From: Carboxylicivirga caseinilyticus
GTDB lineage: Bacteria; Bacteroidota; Bacteroidia; Bacteroidales; Marinilabiliaceae
Length of the DNA: 64,000 nucleotides
Direction: 5' to 3'
Assembly (NCBI GenBank): GCA_025499705.1
Contig: JAFMVE010000033.1
Location: 1 to 64,000, forward strand
The stretch's first letter is position 1. Each line of letters starts with the position of its first letter. Made by a program: the position numbers and the translations under genes. The notes under the pieces are model-generated. The model ran no database searches. It worked only from the letters and a program-made list of their open reading frames with translations, and was not told where the DNA came from. Positions 1 to 9,197 of this stretch are shown piece by piece.

Positions 1-82
1 AAAGTGCCTGTTTTCGGGGTTTTGTTACACTTTTAAGATAGTGATAATTACTTAATTATCAAAGAAATAAATCAACTTCTGA

Positions 83-1828
83 ATATCCCTAATTAATTCA
101 CAAGGAACTGGTTCTAACAGTATTCTTTACAAGAATTTTAAAGCACTTATTGAAGCGGTTCCTGAAATGAATATTGTTAATAATGATGATGAGCATGGTT
201 ATGATGTAACAACAGCATCTCAATTTACGATTATGCTTTATGATCTTGGCTTTACATCAACCATTGCTCCTTATACCTATAATAGTTTCTGGAATTCATT
301 GGTTTCCAGTGTTAATCAGGCCAGACCCGGTGCAATTGAACGAAATTACGTGCAATGTTATGATGGCGGCGCCTATAATAATCCTTGTGATTGGAAAATT
401 GGCGATGTCCCCGTATGGGCTGGCAAATTAAACTATGATGATAAAAATTCAGTTAACAGCATAATGACCGGCTGGAGGGATAATTGTGATGTGAAAGGTG
501 GATTTATCTGGGTATTTAATGATACCGGAATGAGTCCGTCATCATGGACTTCAGTAATCAATCCAATCTTTGAAGGTACAGGCATTAAATCTTATATAAG
601 TGTAAATAATGAAGAGTCTGTAAATACAACCTACATTAAAGTACTGGAAGGTGAATCTGTATCGTTAGAACCCGAATATAAGGAAGGAAACTGGAGTTGG
701 AAAGGTCCGGATGGATTTACTTCTAATTCCAATATGGTTACGCTATCTGATATTACAATTGAATCAGGAGGTAATTACATTGTAAAATACGTAGATCCTG
801 ACGGAGTTGATTACACAAAAAACATTTTAGTCCAGGTGGAGAAGAATACCGAAAACTCAGTTGCTTCCTTTTATGATAATTGGGATTATTATGGTAGCTA
901 TGAGATTTCGCTGGCATTGGGAGAGTATGATTCCGAAAGTCTGAATACACTGGGTATTGGTGCGAATAATATTACGTCTGTAAAAGTTGAGCCAGGTTAT
1001 GGTGTTGTTGTATATTCTGAAGATAATTTTTTGGGCGATTATACCTGTATCACAGGTGATATGAGTTATCTTGATAACTGGAACAAACGCATAAATTCAC
1101 TCAAGATTATTGAATTACCTTCTGGTACAGGAACGGGTTTAAAAGCCGATTACTATAGCGGTAACAATTTTAATGTGTTAAAAGGATCAAGAATTGATGA
1201 GTCCGTAAATTTTGATTGGGGAACCGGAGCTCCTTTAGCAGGAATGCCAGTTGACAACTTTTCAATCAGATGGTCGGGTAAAATTGAACCGCTCTTCACA
1301 GGCACCTATACTTTTTATATAACAAGTGATAATAGCCGTAGATTATGGATTAATAATCAATTAATTATCGATAAGTGGATCAATGATTGGGATATAGAAT
1401 ATAGTGGATCGATTGATCTTGAGGCCGGAAAAAAATATGATATAAAACTTGACTACTGTGAATACGAAGGTGGAGCGAACATTAAGTTTCATTGGTCGAG
1501 TGATATGCAAATGAAAGAAATAGTACCAACAAAACAGCTTTATCCTGAAGATCAGATTAATGGTTTGGGTGACATGATGCATACAAATAGTGATCTTAAG
1601 GTATGGCCAACAGTTGTTAATGATGGTATTTTAAATGTTCGATTTGAGAATGAAGCAAAGCTTTCCGGATGTAATTATTCTATAATCAACATAAATGGAA
1701 GCCTTGTAGATAGTGGTGAAATAACACAAAACAGACAAATAACTTTAAAAACATTGACTGCCGGAATGTATATCATACAAATTACCAATGCAGAAAAACG
1801 CTACATCCATAAAATAATCATAAAATAA
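83..1828 (+). pseudogene. 5'-truncated secreted glycosidase-like protein with PA14 domain and T9SS tail
   Basis: The first available ATG is at 167 (553 residues), but sense similar to the downstream domain continues in frame back to about 104, just after stops at 68 and 80. There is no signal peptide, so the 5' end is probably missing. Residues 1-115 resemble the end of a TIM-barrel glycosidase-like domain known from secreted bacterial proteins (motifs APYT, NYVQCYDGG, GGFIW). An Ig-like stretch follows (about 145-225), then a beta/gamma-crystallin-like stretch (230-315), a PA14 domain (about 320-460, GLKADYYSG start), and a type IX secretion tail (about 475-553). Without its signal peptide the protein could not reach the type IX machinery, so it is probably inactive. 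The family assignment of the first domain is tentative. Confidence 0.6.
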
Positions 1829-1835
1829 TACAATG

Positions 1836-1879
1836 AAGCCCGGTTAGAAATGTGTAATAATTCTAATCGGGCTTTTTTT
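1836..1879 (+). terminator. Rho-independent terminator after the truncated glycosidase gene
   Basis: The 14-base arm AAGCCCGGTTAGAA pairs with TTCTAATCGGGCTT across an 11-base loop, with one mismatch, and a run of T follows on the plus strand. Confidence 0.85.
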
Positions 1880-1975
1880 CTGATATATTTCAATTTTTGG
1901 CAATTAATACTGTAGCATGCGCATCAGTTAATCAATTCTCCAATTAAAAAAGAGATCATTTTTTTTTAAGGATGA

Positions 1976-2731
1976 TTAATTTATCTTCAATTCGAAATTG
2001 AGAAATTCTCGTTTTTTATTGTATTCCTTGATAAGTATTTGCTGTAATTGTTTGTTTTTTGAGGCTGCTTCGAAAACTTCTTTTTTTATTTCAACAAGGC
2101 GTTCATCACTGATGCCTTCAGAGTTATTCAATTCGCTGGAATAAGGAATTAACAAAGTAGAGGCTAAGTCAGAAGCCTCGTCGTTGTTACGAATTGTCAT
2201 AAAGCAAAAAGCGTTGAAGAAAGGCGAAAATTCGTTTTGCTCAAGACTTTGTACTTCATTAATATTTGCGCAAAGGTGAACGTAAACCTGGTTGCGAAAT
2301 TTATCAACCAAATAAAATCGCGAAGCAATAATACCTAAAGAATCAATGGAGATAGAAGGGATGGACTTTTTGTATAAACTATTTTTAAAAATGTCCTTAA
2401 ATTTATTGTCGTTGTTTAAGGCAGCATTGAATTCTTGCTTAATTAAGCTGGTGTCGGGCAATAAGGATTTAAAGTGAGAGTACAATTTTGTCGTTTCCGA
2501 GTAATTCCGAAACAGGTAATCGTTATATGCCCACATGGCATTGCCAAATTCCTTTAATTTGATTTTAGAATTTAAAGAATCTGCTTCAGAATACATGATT
2601 ATTTTATCTTGTCTTTTCTCGAAATAAACACGATAAAAATCAGATAAATTAATGTCTGCCGCTTGATGAGACCAATTGCAAGAGGTTAATAATGAAATAA
2701 CTATAAGAGTTATTGACAGTTTAAATGGCAT
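1976..2731 (-). CDS. Hypothetical lipoprotein
   Basis: 251 residues. A short hydrophobic N-terminus ends in a lipobox (LLTSC, Cys at about 18), so the mature protein should be lipid-anchored in the cell envelope. The rest is charged and predicted helical, with no motif I recognise. It begins 46 bases after larB on the same strand and may be co-transcribed with larE-larB, but nothing in the protein suggests a nickel or lactate role. The envelope location is an inference from the signal alone. Confidence 0.75.
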   Translation of the reverse strand: MPFKLSITLIVISLLTSCNWSHQAADINLSDFYRVYFEKRQDKIIMYSEADSLNSKIKLKEFGNAMWAYNDYLFRNYSETTKLYSHFKSLLPDTSLIKQEFNAALNNDNKFKDIFKNSLYKKSIPSISIDSLGIIASRFYLVDKFRNQVYVHLCANINEVQSLEQNEFSPFFNAFCFMTIRNNDEASDLASTLLIPYSSELNNSEGISDERLVEIKKEVFEAASKNKQLQQILIKEYNKKREFLNFELKIN

Positions 2732-2777
2732 AGTGTTAGATTAGGTATAGAATGTAATACAGAAAAAATTTAAGAAA

Positions 2778-3512
2778 TTAACGGTTCTTAGCTATCAGAG
2801 CTGCCACAACAGCAGCACGTAATCCACCATCAATATTAACAACGGTAAGGTTGGGAGCACAACTGGCCAGCATACTGGTTAATGCAGCTTCTTTGGCTCT
2901 GAAACCATATCCCACCGATGTAGGAACGCCAATTACAGGTAATGCAACCAATGACGATACAAATGGAGCCAGTGCTCCTTCCATTCCGGCAACCACAATC
3001 ACAGCTGCCACATCCTGCTCAACTCCTGATTTAATGGCTTCCAAAACACGGGTTGGATGAGCGATACCCCGATCTTCGAAAACGAGAGGTTCAACACCTA
3101 CCGCCTTTAAAATCACTTCGCACTCGTAGGTTACAGGATGATCTGCCGAACCGGCACTAATCACCAAAACTTTTCCTTTGGGCTTTGGCATTTCACCAAT
3201 AACAGTAGCATTTACCGACCATAAAACAGGATAATGATCTTTAAAATGATCATTCAACTCTTTATAAAAAGGACTTCGGGAAATGACAACACGAGGATGT
3301 TTTTCAAGAAGTTTAGTAGTTAGTTCAAGGGTTTGATCCAACGTTTTATATTCGCCATAAATAATCTCCGGAATATTGGTTCGCATACCTCGGTTTACAT
3401 CCAGAATATAACGACTGGCTGTTTCCATCCATTCCAGTGAAAAATGTTGATGGGCTTCCTCCTTTGAAATCTCCCCACTTTGTATCTTGTCAAATAACTC
3501 GTCGAATGTCAT
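2778..3512 (-). CDS. larB: LarB, pyridinium-3,5-biscarboxylic acid mononucleotide synthase
   Basis: 244 residues, the usual length. LarB carboxylates and hydrolyses nicotinic acid adenine dinucleotide in the first step of making the nickel-pincer nucleotide cofactor of lactate racemase and related enzymes. The C-terminal half carries the PurE-like fold (SAGSADHPV, GMEGALAPFV, GVPTSVGYG, NIDGG). The N-terminal half is the LarB-specific helical region (VNRGMRTNIPEIIYGE). It lies 30 bases downstream of larE, in the same operon. No larC (nickel insertion) or larA (racemase) is present in the window. Confidence 0.93.
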   Translation of the reverse strand: MTFDELFDKIQSGEISKEEAHQHFSLEWMETASRYILDVNRGMRTNIPEIIYGEYKTLDQTLELTTKLLEKHPRVVISRSPFYKELNDHFKDHYPVLWSVNATVIGEMPKPKGKVLVISAGSADHPVTYECEVILKAVGVEPLVFEDRGIAHPTRVLEAIKSGVEQDVAAVIVVAGMEGALAPFVSSLVALPVIGVPTSVGYGFRAKEAALTSMLASCAPNLTVVNIDGGLRAAVVAALIAKNR

Positions 3513-3542
3513 TTTTACTCTTTTCTGAAAATTTGCTTGCTG

Positions 3543-4343
3543 CTAAACGTATGCTTTTTTTACCTTGTTGATTCGCTTATCATACTCATTGGGTCTTGAA
3601 CGTTTGATATCAATGGTAATAAATAAAGCAGCTTCCTTTCCTAAATCAAATAAATGTTCTCTAAATTCTGTATCAGCTAAAGCTAAGTAACTTTCGGCTT
3701 TTGAAAATTCTATTCTTATGTGTTCATCATCATCAAAACGACAACGCACATCAAAATCGTTTGTTTTATCAATCACGAACTTTTCGATTTCTTTAATTAC
3801 AGAAATGCGTTCAGGGTATAAAAAGTGTTTATAATTGATACGTGTTGCAAGGCAACTTTCTAAATTAGCTAACAAAGGATCAGCTCCAAATTCGATGGCA
3901 ATGTCTTTTGTTTCGCTGGATGTAATATCCAATTCAGCTAATGGTGACCTCACTCCATACTCATCCAATGCTATTTTACCCGGTCTGAAATTTCCCAGAT
4001 CACTTGCTGTTGTACCATCGTAAATTGCTAAAGCATCTTTGGGTATTTGAGCCAAAATGCTGCTTTTACAGAAATAACACCTTTTAACCGGATTTTCTTT
4101 TACTGTTTCGCTTGGCTTAATTTTGTATATCTGAAGATTTGTTGAACCCAAATTTCTGGCTTGAACCTTTATAGAATCTACCGAAGCACGGTTAAAACCA
4201 TTATCAACCCATACAGGAATAATGTTGGAATTTGCTTTCATTGCAGCTCCAAGTACTGCACTGCTGTCAAAACCTCCTGAAAACAACAGGTAACCTTCGG
4301 TGTTTTGCTTAAACCATTGGATAAGCTGATCTGCTTTGGTCAT
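3543..4343 (-). CDS. larE: LarE, ATP-dependent sacrificial sulfur transferase
   Basis: 266 residues. LarE adenylates the carboxylates of the LarB product and transfers sulfur, giving the dithiocarboxylate ligand of the nickel-pincer cofactor. The PP-loop motif SGGFDSS is at residues 22-28, and a CYFC pair is at 89-92. The conserved ESCLATRI motif places Cys164 at the position of the sacrificial cysteine in the single-cysteine LarE type, in which the protein's own sulfur is consumed. It is the first gene of the operon, upstream of larB. The family is clear; that this host makes the cofactor is inferred from the larE-larB pairing. Confidence 0.93.
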   Translation of the reverse strand: MTKADQLIQWFKQNTEGYLLFSGGFDSSAVLGAAMKANSNIIPVWVDNGFNRASVDSIKVQARNLGSTNLQIYKIKPSETVKENPVKRCYFCKSSILAQIPKDALAIYDGTTASDLGNFRPGKIALDEYGVRSPLAELDITSSETKDIAIEFGADPLLANLESCLATRINYKHFLYPERISVIKEIEKFVIDKTNDFDVRCRFDDDEHIRIEFSKAESYLALADTEFREHLFDLGKEAALFITIDIKRSRPNEYDKRINKVKKAYV

Positions 4344-4552
4344 TTTGCAAGCTTTAAGTTAGATAATCAACGGGTACTAATGGGTTTAGCCTGTTGAAGA
4401 TAGGAAGATTTATTGAAAAACTAGCTAAACTTCATTTCGATAAGCTTGAGACGAATGATAATACTATTAAAGTCGGTCCTATAAAATTGTTTTTATGTAT
4501 CAGTAAATGAATACTATACGTTAAGTTGTGACGTAGGTGGAATTTGACATAA

Positions 4553-4586
4553 CAAAAATGACCCACATTTGTGAGTCATTTTTATG
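4553..4586 (-). terminator. Terminator of the RND efflux operon
   Basis: On the minus strand an AAAATGAC-type arm pairs with GTCATTTTT across a short loop, giving a hairpin followed by T residues, just after the RND transporter stop codon. It is nearly symmetric and could also act on plus-strand transcripts. Confidence 0.7.
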
Positions 4587-4593
4587 TTTTTGT

Positions 4594-7500
4594 TTACACA
4601 TCATTTCTAACCAAATCTTCGTCTTTCGGTTTGAATAATTTGTTGCGTGCTCTTACTGCCAGGTTATACATTACCGGAGCCATAATAAGGGTAAGAACTG
4701 TTGAGGTTGTTAATCCAAAAATAACAGTCCATGCCATTGGCGACCAGAAATCAGCATTATCACCTCCGAAATAAATGTTTGGATCGAGCTTTTCAAATAA
4801 ACTGAAGAAGTCGAAATTCAAACCAATAGCCATTGGTATTAGTCCTAATACGGTAGTAATGGCTGTTAGTAATACAGGTCGAAGACGTGTTTTACCAGCT
4901 CGAATGATACTGTCAATTTCTTCCTGACGTGATAATCGGCCATGTTCGCTCATTCCCAGTTCATCCTTCTTCTGTTTTCGTACCAGATCGATGTAGTCAA
5001 TTAATACAATACCGTTGTTAACCACAATACCGGCCAACGATACAATACCCAAACCTGTCATCAGGATAACGAAATCCATTTTGAAGGTTCCCAATCCCAT
5101 AAATACACCAATGGTACTTAGTCCAACAGTTCCAATGATGATTAATGGCTTGGCTCCCGAATTGAATTGGGTAATCAGAATCATTGCAATTAAGGCCAAA
5201 GCAAACAGTAGTGCTCCAACCAGGAAGTCTGCTGTTTCCTGTTGATTTTCCTGTTCACCGGTCATTTTCCAGGAGTAGTTGCCGGGCATTGTATATTCAT
5301 CAAGTAAAACACGAATTCTTGCATTTATCTCATTGGCATTGTAACCTTCAATTACGTTTGAACTTAATGTGATTACCCTTGTGTTGTCAACACGAATAAT
5401 CTTTTCGTAAGTCGATGCATATTCATATGTAGCTACAGCCGAAATAGGAATCAGATGATGAACACCATTTTTATCTACTTTTAGTTTTTGATTCATGAGA
5501 GTAGAAACATCATTGCGGTATTCGTCTTTTAAACGAAGCATGATATCAAATTCATCCTCACCATCTTTAAATTTGCCGATCTCTTTACCATAAAGAGAGG
5601 TTCGCAAAGCCATTGCTACAGCCTGTGTTGAAAGGCCCATTCGACGAACCTTATCACGATCGATAAACATTTGCATTTCTGGCTTATTGATGTTCAGATC
5701 CATTTCCAGGTTTTCGATTCCGGGAATATGGTCTTCATCGATAACACGTTTAATGTCAGCTGTTAAATCAATTAGCTTTTCATAATTGTCACCGCCAATT
5801 TCGATGTTGATAGGTTTACCAACAGGAGGTCCGTTATCTTCTTTTTCAATAAAGAATTTCGCACCCACAAAACCTTTAAATGCATCCGTTAATTTAGACA
5901 TTATTTCACGGGTGCTGTGTCCGTTTCGATACTGATAATCAACAAAGGTAATGGTGGTAAGTGATTTGTTGGGCGAACGACCTGAATCGAATAAACCACC
6001 TTTTCCGGTTCCAACACTAACTCCTACAGACTTAATAATATCCATGTAAGGATCCAGTGTTTCGTACAGAATGTTCTCGGCATCCACAGTTACCTGATCT
6101 GTTACTGATATGTCAGTACCCAAGGGTAGTTCCATGGTAACGTAGATAGTTTGAGGTTCATTCTGAGGGAAAAACAATACTTCTGTTTGTATCATTCCAT
6201 AAAAAACAATTGAAAACAGAAACAAGAATATAGATCCGCCAAACAACCATTTACTGGTTCTGCGACCTAAAGCTTTACGAAGTGTATTTTCGTACTGGTT
6301 TTCGAGAAATGGTAAAAATGTATGCTGAAACCAGATAGCAGAAGGTTTTAGCACATATTTATTAAGTGCTGTAATCAATAAAGGAAGAATGAGGATATTA
6401 CCCCATAAGATGCTTCCCGACAAATATGCAATAACACCTAAGAAAGCAATTGCGCCTGTTACATAAAAATATTTCCGAAAGCTTTTTTCTTCTTTAACAT
6501 CTTCCAGCTTCATAAAATTAGAGGCATAGGCAGGATTAAGTACCAAGGCCACAAAAAGTGAAGAGGAGAGTACTATGATTAATGTAACTGGTAAATAGCT
6601 CATGAACTTACCCACAATACCAGGCCAGAAAACCAATGGAATAAAAGCCGCCAGCGTAGTAGCAGTTGATGAAATAATTGGAATAGCAATTTCGCTGGTT
6701 CCGTTCTTCACTGCCTTGGACGGTTTGACCCCATGCTCCATCATCCGGTACACGTTTTCAATAACCACAATGGCGTTATCCACCAGCATACCCAAGGCCA
6801 GTACCAGCGAGAAAAGAACCATAGTATTGATAGTATAGCCTATCTGTTTCAGAATCATCATAGAGATGATCATAGACATTGGTATGGCCAGACCCGAGAA
6901 TATGGCATTACGTAAACCTAAGAACATGTATAAAACGATCATAACAAAGATCATCCCCAGAAAAATGCTGTTCTCAAGATTGGTAATCTGGTCGCGAACA
7001 AACACCGACTGATCATCTGTAACAGTGATGGTCAAATCTTTTGGTAACGTTTCACTCTCTTGTTTGTCTTTGATTATACCTAGAATCTTATCCGTTGCAT
7101 CCAATAGGTTTTCACCACTTTTTTTCACAATCGAGAGGGTTACAACCGATTTATGGTTTAACCTTGAGATCGAACTCTGTTCTTCAAAACCATCAATTAC
7201 ATCAGCCACATCTTTAATGTACACAGCACGGCCATCCACTTCCTTTACGATGGTATTGCGGATTTCTTCCATGTTGGTGTAATCAGCTTGTACACGAATG
7301 GATCGACGGGTACCATCTACCTTAACTTCGCCGGCACCAACTGTAAAATTCTCAGTCTGAACAGCCAGTTCAATATCCATGAAGCTAAGGTTGTATGCTT
7401 CCAATCGATAAGGATCCACATGGATTTTAATCTCACGCTCATCAACACCACGAATATCTGCTTCACGAACTTCGCGCAACGTTTCAAAATCGTCCTGTAG

Positions 7501-8022
7501 TTCTTCGGCAAATTTTTTCAGCTCATAAATAGAATAATCACCAGAAAGGTTGATGTTTAATACTGGGAACTCTGAGAAGTCAATGTCATCAACAATTGGT
7601 TCGTCCATTAAATCATCCGGAAGCTCACTTAAGGCTTTATCTACTTTGTCTTTAACGTCAAGTTTTGCCTGATCAACAGCTACATCAGTTTCGAATTCAA
7701 CAATTATCAAACTCATGTCCTGAAAAGAGTTGGATGACATACGTTTTACACCATTCAGATCTTTCAGTTCTTTTTCTATCGGTCGTGTAATCAGGTTTTC
7801 TATATCGAGCGGACTATTGCCGGGATGAGGTGTGCTAACCGAGATATATGGTATCACAATCTCCGGAAAAAGTTCGCGTTGCATCGACGTATACCCTAAC
7901 CATCCTGCAACTATTAGGAATAGAGTCAGGATGTAGATGGTATTTTTATTATCCAGGGCCCAAAATGTAGGTTTAAATTTCCGGGTCGAAACTTTTTCCT
8001 TGGGTCTATTATCTTCTGTCAT
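4594..8022 (-). CDS. RND-family efflux transporter, inner-membrane permease (HAE1-like)
   Basis: 1142 residues. This is the proton-driven pump of a tripartite exporter in the inner membrane, working with the adaptor and TolC-like genes upstream. RND features are clear: an N-terminal transmembrane helix then a large periplasmic loop (PGNSPLDIE, ITRPIEKELKDL), the TM4 proton-relay motif GMLVDNAIVV, and a second half with matching repeats (NNGIVLIDYI). It is about 100 residues longer than AcrB. Part of the excess is an additional hydrophobic stretch between the first helix bundle and the second half (roughly residues 510-560), which may be an extra membrane hairpin. Substrate cannot be predicted; hydrophobic drugs or membrane-active compounds fit best. 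Confidence 0.93.
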   Translation of the reverse strand: MTEDNRPKEKVSTRKFKPTFWALDNKNTIYILTLFLIVAGWLGYTSMQRELFPEIVIPYISVSTPHPGNSPLDIENLITRPIEKELKDLNGVKRMSSNSFQDMSLIIVEFETDVAVDQAKLDVKDKVDKALSELPDDLMDEPIVDDIDFSEFPVLNINLSGDYSIYELKKFAEELQDDFETLREVREADIRGVDEREIKIHVDPYRLEAYNLSFMDIELAVQTENFTVGAGEVKVDGTRRSIRVQADYTNMEEIRNTIVKEVDGRAVYIKDVADVIDGFEEQSSISRLNHKSVVTLSIVKKSGENLLDATDKILGIIKDKQESETLPKDLTITVTDDQSVFVRDQITNLENSIFLGMIFVMIVLYMFLGLRNAIFSGLAIPMSMIISMMILKQIGYTINTMVLFSLVLALGMLVDNAIVVIENVYRMMEHGVKPSKAVKNGTSEIAIPIISSTATTLAAFIPLVFWPGIVGKFMSYLPVTLIIVLSSSLFVALVLNPAYASNFMKLEDVKEEKSFRKYFYVTGAIAFLGVIAYLSGSILWGNILILPLLITALNKYVLKPSAIWFQHTFLPFLENQYENTLRKALGRRTSKWLFGGSIFLFLFSIVFYGMIQTEVLFFPQNEPQTIYVTMELPLGTDISVTDQVTVDAENILYETLDPYMDIIKSVGVSVGTGKGGLFDSGRSPNKSLTTITFVDYQYRNGHSTREIMSKLTDAFKGFVGAKFFIEKEDNGPPVGKPINIEIGGDNYEKLIDLTADIKRVIDEDHIPGIENLEMDLNINKPEMQMFIDRDKVRRMGLSTQAVAMALRTSLYGKEIGKFKDGEDEFDIMLRLKDEYRNDVSTLMNQKLKVDKNGVHHLIPISAVATYEYASTYEKIIRVDNTRVITLSSNVIEGYNANEINARIRVLLDEYTMPGNYSWKMTGEQENQQETADFLVGALLFALALIAMILITQFNSGAKPLIIIGTVGLSTIGVFMGLGTFKMDFVILMTGLGIVSLAGIVVNNGIVLIDYIDLVRKQKKDELGMSEHGRLSRQEEIDSIIRAGKTRLRPVLLTAITTVLGLIPMAIGLNFDFFSLFEKLDPNIYFGGDNADFWSPMAWTVIFGLTTSTVLTLIMAPVMYNLAVRARNKLFKPKDEDLVRNDV

Positions 8023-8045
8023 TGTTTCAATTTTCGGTTTAGGTA

Positions 8046-9161
8046 TTACAATGAAATTGCTGATCCGTCAACAACCTGAGCATAGCCTGTAGTAATTAGC
8101 TGGTCACCTTTGCTAAGACCTTCTGTTACCAGAGTATTATTGTTATCCTTGATTCCGGTTTTGATGTATTGTTTCTTGGCAATGGATTTACCTTCGTCTT
8201 GTGACGCGATAAAAACAAATTCGCCGCTAAAGTCTTTTTTCACTAAAATAGATGGAACAACAATAGAATTCTCGGCTGAATAGGTTTTCAACTTAAGAAC
8301 AGCCAGCATGTTTGGTTTGTAATCGTTCTCCGGGTTATTCAAATTAACGCGCAAACGAAAAGTACGTGAATCGCGATCAATAACTGATGAGGTACGATAA
8401 ATTTCTCCTTCAATGGTTTTATCCAATACAGGGAAGTTGACTTTTACCTTGTCACCTGCCTTTATTTTTTGCAAATAAATCTCTGAAACATCAGCATTGA
8501 TATATACCTGATCGATATTAACCAAACGTACAAACGGTGCTGCAGGACTTGCCATCTCACCCTGACGCTGAATGATTTCATCTACAATACCATTGATGGG
8601 AGCGCGAACCACTGCCATATCGACCTGAGCTTCTAGTGCTTCCTTTTTTTGTTTCAACGATTCCATCTGTGATTTGGCTTGTAAATATTCCATTTCAGAA
8701 CCAATGTTTTGTTCCCAAAGGTTTGACTGACGCTCAAAAGTAGTTTTTGCTAAATCAAGGTTGATATTTATCTCATCCAGACTACGTTGAATCATTTCGG
8801 TATTTAAACGAGCCAAAACCTGTCCTTTTTGAACACGCTGTCCTTCTTTTACATCGATGCTCACAATTTTACCGGATGACTCAGGGCTTACTACAATATT
8901 CTTATCGGCCTGTACCTGACCCGACACATCAACAAAGTGTTCGAAAAGAATGGGTTGTATTTCTGTTGTTACTACCGAAATAACACCTTCTCCTGTATCT
9001 TCGGCCAATTCCTTTTCTAATTTGGCGATCTTCTGTTTCAGTTCCGAGAACTCACTCTTATAGGTAGCAAGTGCCTCCTCCTTCTCTTTTCGGGCATCTT
9101 CTGTTGTGGCTGCGCATGAGGCTAAAAACAGCACAGACAGAATAAATACAAATTTCTTCAT
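8046..9161 (-). CDS. Efflux periplasmic adaptor (HlyD/AcrA family membrane fusion protein)
   Basis: 371 residues from the chosen ATG, which gives a clean lipoprotein signal (KKFVFILSVLFLASC). An in-frame ATG eight codons upstream (9185) would place a polar stretch before it. A coiled coil (about 25-50) is followed by the biotinyl-lipoyl-like halves (SSGKIVSIDVKEGQRVQKGQ and VRAPINGIVDEI) flanking the alpha-hairpin, then beta-barrel and membrane-proximal domains. It should bridge the permease and outer-membrane channel in the periplasm. It sits between the tolC-like gene (36 bases) and the permease gene (23 bases) in one operon. Confidence 0.92.
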   Translation of the reverse strand: MKKFVFILSVLFLASCAATTEDARKEKEEALATYKSEFSELKQKIAKLEKELAEDTGEGVISVVTTEIQPILFEHFVDVSGQVQADKNIVVSPESSGKIVSIDVKEGQRVQKGQVLARLNTEMIQRSLDEININLDLAKTTFERQSNLWEQNIGSEMEYLQAKSQMESLKQKKEALEAQVDMAVVRAPINGIVDEIIQRQGEMASPAAPFVRLVNIDQVYINADVSEIYLQKIKAGDKVKVNFPVLDKTIEGEIYRTSSVIDRDSRTFRLRVNLNNPENDYKPNMLAVLKLKTYSAENSIVVPSILVKKDFSGEFVFIASQDEGKSIAKKQYIKTGIKDNNNTLVTEGLSKGDQLITTGYAQVVDGSAISL

Positions 9162-9197
9162 TATTTGGTTTCTATTATTTTTCATGACAAGCTAGGG

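Noticed and set aside
1-82. Remains of a transposase at the left edge
   Set aside because: No frame gives a readable conserved stretch, and there is no terminal repeat.
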